From NCBI GenBank assembly GCA_043820265.1, contig JBDREA010000001.1:1-12042 (forward strand): a stretch of 12,042 nt of DNA, written 5' to 3'. Below the pieces are notes generated by a model. That model was not told the DNA's origin. It did not search any database and saw only the letters and a list, made by a program, of their open reading frames with translations. Of the stretch, positions 7,536-12,042 are shown in pieces. Positions within the stretch are counted from its first letter, which is position 1, and each line of letters opens with the position of its first letter. The translations under genes and the position numbers were made by a program. This DNA is from JBDREA01 sp043820265. GTDB lineage: Archaea > Altiarchaeota > Altiarchaeia > IMC4 > JBDREA01.

Positions 7536-9152
7536 TTATTTTGGCGGTGCATAATAAATCCTTGTGTCACCTGACTGATAAATGCTAACGTCTTGCGGGT
7601 TTGGGAGTGAAGCTATCAGCTCCCATTCACGTGGTGGCCAATAATAACAGGTCGGTAAACCACCACAAGATGGGGGGTCGATTTTATCTTTCCCTTCAAG
7701 CAAGAAATGTCGACAGTCCATCCATACCTTTGATGAGTCGGTTACAACATATGCATCTTGTATTCCCGAGCAGGCAACATTCTCGTTGATGCTTAGTATG
7801 GTGTCTTTTCTTTTAAATCCGAAATAAAATGAGAGGGCACCTGCGGTCCCACTGTCTGCATATATACGTTTCACGGGCTGATTTTTCAAGTAGTGATAAC
7901 TGTCCTTTACTCCTTTTGTAATTACTTGGTTAAACCTATGTTGGTGGTATAGGAAAAACAAGGAAGAGGAAAAAAGCATTAAAACAATAAGCGATACACA
8001 TGCTTTTCGCCACCCAAAACTGGAGGATTTTAGATTTAATCCAAGTGCATAAGCCAAAATTAGCATTGCCGGAATGCTGATCACTGTGAGATATCTTGGG
8101 AGGTGATGGATCGGTACGTATTCTGTTAAACTCATGGAGCCAAGTTCCAGATAAGAAAAAAATGCAGTAATCCAAAGCAGGATAGGGTAGGCACGGCGTC
8201 GGTAAAATACTAATATATAAATGAATGCAGGAATGATCGCATAAAAAAATAATCCGTATTCCCTGTGATATCTGGCGTTCCATTCAAACTTTAGGTTATT
8301 ATCGACATTGAACATACGGGAAGGATAAAAGGACAGGTCTGGGTTAATACCTCTCGTTTCTCCATGGTAGAATCCTGTAATGACTGTGTGTCTTAAATAG
8401 AAGTCTTCAATCTGGCGTTCTTCAAGATAATAGAATACGCTTTCTGCATTCATCACAAACAATAGGCCCAAAACGAACAGCAGGGGTCTTACAGACAACC
8501 TTCGTTTTTTCAGGAAATCAAAGGTAAAATACGGCACGAAAAAAAGCAAGCCAATAAGGCCAGAAATCCTCATCAGGTAGGCCCATCCCACCAGCAAACC
8601 CGAAAGGAAATATAAGTAATTATCTAATTTAATTTCTTTTTTTACCTTCTTTGCTGGGGAACTTATCTTTTTCTCCCATATAACGCGTAACCCCTTTTTT
8701 TCTGCAACAAGCGTAAGAAACACACTTAACCCCAGCACAAAGGATACGGGGACATCAGGCATTATCCAAGTTGCATAAAGAACATCCAAAGGATAAAACG
8801 AAAGGAGGAAGGCTGCAATTAAGCCGGTTTTTTTGTCAAAAAGAAGTCCACCAAGATAATATACGATTACTATCTCACCCATTGAACAAATAAATGGGAA
8901 CAGCACGGCGGTCAAGGTACTGACTCCAAATACCTTAAAGAAAAAACCGATTGGGAAAATATGCCCTATTCGGAGGGCGGCAAGGTTATGGGCGGGGTAC
9001 TGCCATAACACGACTGACCTGTAAGCATCAAAGACGTAGCCCACATCATCAGACCAATTAAGTCCAACAAAAAAAACGAGACGTATAACCAGGCTCCAGA
9101 GTAGTACGATATAAAGCCCATGTTTCATCGATAAAGTGAATTTCTTCGGCAT
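7536..9152 (-). CDS. GT39-type (GT-C) membrane glycosyltransferase, second copy
   Basis: A 538-residue polytopic membrane protein. The first extracytoplasmic loop has the acidic motif NWSDDVGY (32-39), matching the position of the catalytic acidic residues in PMT/ArnT-like enzymes. Later come TWIMPDVP (128-135) and HHLPRYL (349-355), common landmarks of this fold. A lysine-rich cytoplasmic loop lies at about 152-176. The C-terminal 130 residues are soluble with four cysteines (461, 480, 496, 502). The role is transfer of a sugar from a polyprenyl-phosphate donor outside the membrane; donor and acceptor are unknown. It shares architecture with the GT39 at 2648-4384, but I see little motif identity outside the GT-C landmarks. 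The ATG at 9152 lacks a clear Shine-Dalgarno site; an ATG eight codons in is an alternative. By hand sampling it is more AT-rich than the carbamoyltransferase gene. Confidence 0.85.
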   Translation of the reverse strand: MPKKFTLSMKHGLYIVLLWSLVIRLVFFVGLNWSDDVGYVFDAYRSVVLWQYPAHNLAALRIGHIFPIGFFFKVFGVSTLTAVLFPFICSMGEIVIVYYLGGLLFDKKTGLIAAFLLSFYPLDVLYATWIMPDVPVSFVLGLSVFLTLVAEKKGLRVIWEKKISSPAKKVKKEIKLDNYLYFLSGLLVGWAYLMRISGLIGLLFFVPYFTFDFLKKRRLSVRPLLFVLGLLFVMNAESVFYYLEERQIEDFYLRHTVITGFYHGETRGINPDLSFYPSRMFNVDNNLKFEWNARYHREYGLFFYAIIPAFIYILVFYRRRAYPILLWITAFFSYLELGSMSLTEYVPIHHLPRYLTVISIPAMLILAYALGLNLKSSSFGWRKACVSLIVLMLFSSSLFFLYHQHRFNQVITKGVKDSYHYLKNQPVKRIYADSGTAGALSFYFGFKRKDTILSINENVACSGIQDAYVVTDSSKVWMDCRHFLLEGKDKIDPPSCGGLPTCYYWPPREWELIASLPNPQDVSIYQSGDTRIYYAPPK

Positions 9153-9173
9153 TTTTTTTATTTTGTTTTCACG

Positions 9174-10571
9174 CTACTGATTTGTTTGATGTTGGCTGTG
9201 ATTCGCCTTTATTATCCGCTTTATTCGTATCCAGTTTTCTGGTTTCATCATGCGAAATACTTGTTTTAAAATATAGCTTGGCCGCAGATAAAATCGCCGA
9301 TACGCCTTTCTTTGATGGTTTAAGATTTCCTCTTCGCTTAGCCCTTTTGGAATGAAAGGCTGGCGCTTTGGGAAATTTGGTCTGAAAAATTTCCAGTCAG
9401 ACACATTCAATTCTCCGCTTACCTGCGATATTTGATAAAGCTCGCTTCCCGGGAAAGGTATGGTTGTGTAGAATTGAGCCAGGTCTAGATGTATTTTGCA
9501 GGCAAAGGATACCGTATCATTTAATGTGTCCTTTGTCTCTCCTGGCAGACCCAACATAAAAAATCCTCTGGATTCAATACCTTCTGCCTTAGTCCATTTC
9601 ACCGCATCCTCCCCCTGCTTCAGAGTCAACCCCTTTTTTATCGAATCCAAGAGTTTCTGGGTTCCTGACTCCAAACCATAAGATATCTGCCAACACCCTG
9701 CCTTACGCATCATTGCAAGCATCTCTTTATCAACGAGGTTTGCCCGGGCAAGACAACTCCATTCAATGTCTAGTCCTTCGTTGATCAAACTTTCGCAGAT
9801 AGCCATCACTCTTTGTTTTTCGATGTTGAAGCTGTCATCCCAGAAACGAATCTCTTTGGCACCATGTTTCTCCTTTAACAATGCGATTTCCTCGACTACT
9901 CGCTTCGGGGAATGGGCCCTGAATTTTTCACCAAATATTCGCCTATCGCAATAAACGCATTTGTAGGGGCAACCCCTGCTGGTGATCATGCTGCCAAGAG
10001 GGATCCTCTTTGAGATAACAGGGCTTGCTTTGTATTCATTCAGATCTATTAGATCATAGGCTGGAATCGGAAGATCGTCTAGGTTAGGGATCAATGGTTG
10101 TTTCTTTGTTGTAATGATCTCGCCTTTGTCATCTTTGAATGCAATCCCCTGGACATCCTTTATCCCAGATCCATTTTCGATCGCTTTTAGTAGATTCCTA
10201 ATAGTAATCTCAGATTCACCTAAAATGGCGTAGTCAAACGAGGATGGGTTCAAATCTGAGGGGAACGCCGAAATATGGGGGCCTCCGATCAATATGGGGA
10301 CATCAAACTCATTTTTAAGTTGCGCAGCTATCTCAATTGCATGATAAAATGTGGGAGTGGACGCTGAGATACCCACAACATCCACTTGATGTTTTATTTT
10401 AATTTTGGAAAGAGAGGCATCGTGTATCTCGATAACGTGCCCATCCAATCTAGCTTGAGAGGCAAGATACAGTAAACCGAGGGGTGGCGTCATAGTGGCA
10501 AAACGGGATACTGGGCCGAATTCCTCTTTTGGCGTTCCACTCGCCTGAATTAATGCTACTTTGAGAGTCAT
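9174..10571 (-). CDS. B12-binding radical SAM enzyme (BchE-like group), copy 1
   Basis: About 465 residues from ATG 10571. The N-terminal B12-binding region (TPPLGLLYLAS, VVGISASTPTFYHA, ILIGGPHISAFP, ILGESE) spans about residues 3-130. The radical SAM domain has CPYKCVYC at 201-208 (C201, C205, C208), an acidic WDDSF strand near 244-248 and YGLESG near 298-303. The C-terminus has PFPGSELY and RKAYRRFYLRPSYI, as in its paralogue at 6131-7513. Probable chemistry is a cobalamin-dependent radical reaction such as C-methylation at an unactivated carbon; the substrate cannot be read. A GTG at 10586 would extend the protein by five residues and overlap the upstream stop. I prefer ATG 10571 because GGTGGT lies about 10 bases before it and MTLKVALIQAS is a normal beginning for this domain. 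It lies 5 bases after the SPASM gene and 21 bases before the GT39 gene. Confidence 0.9.
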   Translation of the reverse strand: MTLKVALIQASGTPKEEFGPVSRFATMTPPLGLLYLASQARLDGHVIEIHDASLSKIKIKHQVDVVGISASTPTFYHAIEIAAQLKNEFDVPILIGGPHISAFPSDLNPSSFDYAILGESEITIRNLLKAIENGSGIKDVQGIAFKDDKGEIITTKKQPLIPNLDDLPIPAYDLIDLNEYKASPVISKRIPLGSMITSRGCPYKCVYCDRRIFGEKFRAHSPKRVVEEIALLKEKHGAKEIRFWDDSFNIEKQRVMAICESLINEGLDIEWSCLARANLVDKEMLAMMRKAGCWQISYGLESGTQKLLDSIKKGLTLKQGEDAVKWTKAEGIESRGFFMLGLPGETKDTLNDTVSFACKIHLDLAQFYTTIPFPGSELYQISQVSGELNVSDWKFFRPNFPKRQPFIPKGLSEEEILNHQRKAYRRFYLRPSYILKQVFRMMKPENWIRIKRIIKANHSQHQTNQ

Positions 10572-10576
10572 TGCCC

Positions 10577-11632
10577 TTACCACCACCTTAGAATGTTTCC
10601 AAGAAGGCTAGTGTATGCTTCGCAGGGGCTCCAGCAGTTGGGGCATTGAAGTTTTTTGATTTTACCGCGAAGATCAAGGGCATTGCTAGTATTCCACAAC
10701 GAGTCGAGTTGAAAGTTCACCTCTCGGATGTTTCCGAGCTTTTTAGAATAGATTGAGCATGGGTAAAGGTTTCCAACAGGATCCATAAAGCAGTTGGCCT
10801 CCAATGCTTTACATGGGATGGGAGTTCGACTATTTTTTATGTAATACTCTGCCTTCTTCATATATACTTGGGGAAGAATTTTTGAGGGTTTGATGCTGAA
10901 ATGCCGTTTTATTCCCTGAATGTTTTCTAACTCCGAAAGCAAAGGGCGTTTTTCGAATCCTTTAATCTCCGTGTTGCAATAATAGTGTTCAGAGTTGTGA
11001 AAGAGGTTAATATGAATGTCTCTGGGTTTAAGTGAAGGTATTTCTTCTTTTACCGCTTCAAATGTTTGATTGAATTTTCCGGTATTAATTGATGACAGTG
11101 TGAATTCAAAAAAAACTTCAAGGTTTCTTTTTTTCCCGCTGAGAGCAAAAAGTCTTTGAAACGACTCAATCGACTTCTGCCAGCTCCCTTTCGCACCCCT
11201 CAATCGGTCGTGGAGCTCTCTTGGACCGTCTAAGCTTAAAGTGACAACCATCTTTGGAATATCCATGCCCAGACACTCCTCCACCATCCCCTCAACAACT
11301 TTTGGTTGGGAACCATTGGAAGGGATATTCAATAAATAAAGATCCCTGCATGAATCCGAAACGTAACCAACAATCTCTGGCAAGTCTTTTCTCAGAAAAG
11401 GCTCCCCCCCCGTCAAACTAATCCATGAAAAAAAGGGATTTTCCACAAAAAACTTTTTTATTTCTTCGGCGCTAAGCTCATCAATTGACTTCTTTTTCCA
11501 GATATTGCATGTCTGGCATCTAAGGTTGCATTTGTAAGTGATTGCAAAGTTTATCTTATATGGACGCCTTAGGCGGAAAAAATTCGAGTAACACGCTTTT
11601 GCCGAGAGTTTTGTCAAGCCAAGTTGTGACAT
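10577..11632 (-). CDS. Radical SAM enzyme with SPASM domain
   Basis: A complete 351-residue protein without a B12 domain. The radical SAM signature CNLRCQTC lies at 35-42 (C35, C39, C42), followed by LTGGEPFLRKDL at 73-84, the SAM-binding strand, and SLDGP at 133-137. The C-terminal SPASM region has C274, C281, C292, then C330, C333 and C337 (CPNCWSPC), with DPVGNLYPC before the second group. The spacing suits one auxiliary iron-sulfur cluster rather than two (inference). Family members mature peptides, oxidise alcohols in sugars or antibiotics, and in archaea include enzymes of lipid and cofactor synthesis. Lying between a GT2 and a B12-radical SAM gene, a sugar, glycolipid or lipid substrate is more likely here than a peptide; no room for a precursor peptide exists in the flanking gaps. 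It starts at ATG 11632, 3 bases after the GT2 stop; no nearby Shine-Dalgarno site is visible. Confidence 0.9.
   Translation of the reverse strand: MSQLGLTKLSAKACYSNFFRLRRPYKINFAITYKCNLRCQTCNIWKKKSIDELSAEEIKKFFVENPFFSWISLTGGEPFLRKDLPEIVGYVSDSCRDLYLLNIPSNGSQPKVVEGMVEECLGMDIPKMVVTLSLDGPRELHDRLRGAKGSWQKSIESFQRLFALSGKKRNLEVFFEFTLSSINTGKFNQTFEAVKEEIPSLKPRDIHINLFHNSEHYYCNTEIKGFEKRPLLSELENIQGIKRHFSIKPSKILPQVYMKKAEYYIKNSRTPIPCKALEANCFMDPVGNLYPCSIYSKKLGNIREVNFQLDSLWNTSNALDLRGKIKKLQCPNCWSPCEAYTSLLGNILRWW
10580..10588 (-). promoter_or_regulatory. Shine-Dalgarno site for the first B12-radical SAM gene
   Basis: AGGTGGTGG on the minus strand, about 8-10 bases before ATG 10571. It is formed by the last Trp-Trp codons of the upstream SPASM gene, so the two genes are probably translationally coupled. 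It argues for ATG 10571 over GTG 10586, which would place the start inside the site itself. Confidence 0.5.
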
Positions 11633-11635
11633 CGT

Positions 11636-12042
11636 CTAAACTAACTCCCTCACAATCCTTTTTAGAATAGCCCAGCCATCCCGGAATGTGTTCAATTTCC
11701 CAACACCCCCTTCTCTGAGTTTTTCAAAGCTTGGGATCTCAAGGATTCTGAGATTGGCTTTCGCAGCCTTAATGCTTATCTCTGTTTCGATGTCAAATCC
11801 GTTGGAGTCAAGGTGAAGCTTTGGGATGACTTCGCGCCTTATCGCACGATATCCGTAACACAGGTCAGAGTACCTCTTGTGCCAAAGCAGGTTGACTAAT
11901 GTCACAAAGAACTTGTTACCCAGATATCTGAGAAAGGTCATATCGCTTGTGCCACCTCCCTGGATGAAACGAGATCCCATCACAACATCGAATCCGGCTT
12001 CAATCCCCGCAACCATTATCCTGATCTCATTTGTCTGGTGGC
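11636..12042 (-). CDS. DPM1-like family 2 glycosyltransferase, 5'-partial
   Basis: The last 134 codons of a GT2 (GT-A fold) protein; the frame runs open to the right edge, so the ATG at 12016 is internal. Visible marks are HQTNEI at the edge, where the segment after the DxD-type acidic site lies, then GFDVVMGSRFIQGGG, DLCYGYRAIRREVI and REGGVGKLNTFRDG. This order is characteristic of dolichyl-phosphate mannose/glucose synthase-like enzymes, which load a sugar from a nucleotide donor onto polyprenyl phosphate at the cytoplasmic face. No membrane segments follow the catalytic domain, so it resembles the short DPM1 type rather than types with a C-terminal membrane domain. It is the most upstream visible gene of the operon and probably supplies a lipid-linked sugar to one or both downstream GT39 enzymes. 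Sugar specificity cannot be judged. Confidence 0.88.
   Translation of the reverse strand, partial: HQTNEIRIMVAGIEAGFDVVMGSRFIQGGGTSDMTFLRYLGNKFFVTLVNLLWHKRYSDLCYGYRAIRREVIPKLHLDSNGFDIETEISIKAAKANLRILEIPSFEKLREGGVGKLNTFRDGWAILKRIVRELV

Larger units (their letters stand above)
1707..12042 (-). other. Predicted eight-gene glycan-assembly operon
   Basis: Eight consecutive minus-strand genes are separated, in transcription order, by about 3, 5, 21, 22, 16 and 35 bases and finally by a 1-base overlap (TGATG). There is no room for a typical internal promoter region outside coding sequence. Functions agree: a lipid-phosphate-sugar synthase-like GT2, two GT-C membrane glycosyltransferases, a UPF0104 membrane protein, three radical SAM enzymes and a carbamoyltransferase. 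The first gene enters from beyond the right edge, so the promoter is outside the window. One transcript is an inference from spacing and direction; internal leaderless starts cannot be excluded. Confidence 0.65.

Noticed and set aside
7936..8283. 115-codon minus-strand open frame within the second GT39 gene
   Set aside because: It is a frame-shifted shadow of the membrane protein; the GT39 frame is continuous through it, so it is not a frameshift remnant.
9153..9173. T-run on the plus strand between the GT39 and B12-radical SAM genes as a terminator
   Set aside because: On the transcribed (minus) strand sense it is an A-run, so it cannot act as an oligo-U terminator for the operon.
6131..10571. 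Reading the B12 domains as MetH-type because of histidines near GVHAS and GGPHIS
   Set aside because: The DxHxxG cobalamin motif is not present; these are the usual histidines of the radical SAM-associated B12-like domain, so histidine-ligated binding is not claimed.
12014..12016. ATG as the start of a small 126-residue protein at the right edge
   Set aside because: The frame continues to the window edge with HQTNEI in the expected place for a family 2 glycosyltransferase, so this is an internal methionine of a truncated gene.

Overview
The window looks like archaeal chromosome carrying a surface-glycan (or glycolipid) assembly locus. The archaeal call is an inference. It rests on a secreted protein dense in N-glycosylation sequons, on separate genes resembling the archaeal Agl polyprenyl-phosphate-sugar machinery, on a mix of start codons with and without Shine-Dalgarno sites, and on a bare T-tract as the likely terminator. 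The lineage cannot be named from the sequence; a DPANN-type or euryarchaeal genome is possible. Gene density is very high, with no gene-free stretch above about 40 bases. I see no rRNA, tRNA, CRISPR array or mobile element.

Layout. At the left, on the plus strand, is the 3' part of a gene for a secreted, cysteine-rich, sequon-rich protein whose start lies outside the window. It ends only 19 bases from the end of a minus-strand gene, so the two units converge. The rest of the window (1707-12042) is one block of eight co-directional minus-strand genes, probably a single operon entering from beyond the right edge. Read in the direction of transcription they are: a DPM1-like family 2 glycosyltransferase (5' end cut off by the window), a SPASM radical SAM enzyme, a B12-binding radical SAM enzyme, a GT39-type membrane glycosyltransferase, a second B12-binding radical SAM enzyme, a NodU/CmcH-type carbamoyltransferase, a second GT39-type glycosyltransferase, and an LPG-synthase-TM (UPF0104) membrane protein. 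Gaps run from a 1-base overlap to about 35 bases.

How the genes may work together (inference). The GT2 would make a polyprenyl-phosphate sugar on the cytoplasmic face. The UPF0104 protein may help move or use that lipid-linked sugar. The two GT-C enzymes would transfer sugars outside the membrane. The radical SAM enzymes and the carbamoyltransferase would decorate the sugars or the lipid, for example by C-methylation or another radical modification and by O-carbamoylation. The sequon-rich protein next door is a plausible glycosylation acceptor. The most interesting feature is this combination: two diverged B12-radical-SAM/GT39 pairs, a SPASM enzyme and a carbamoyltransferase in one apparent operon. 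I do not recognise it as a named system.
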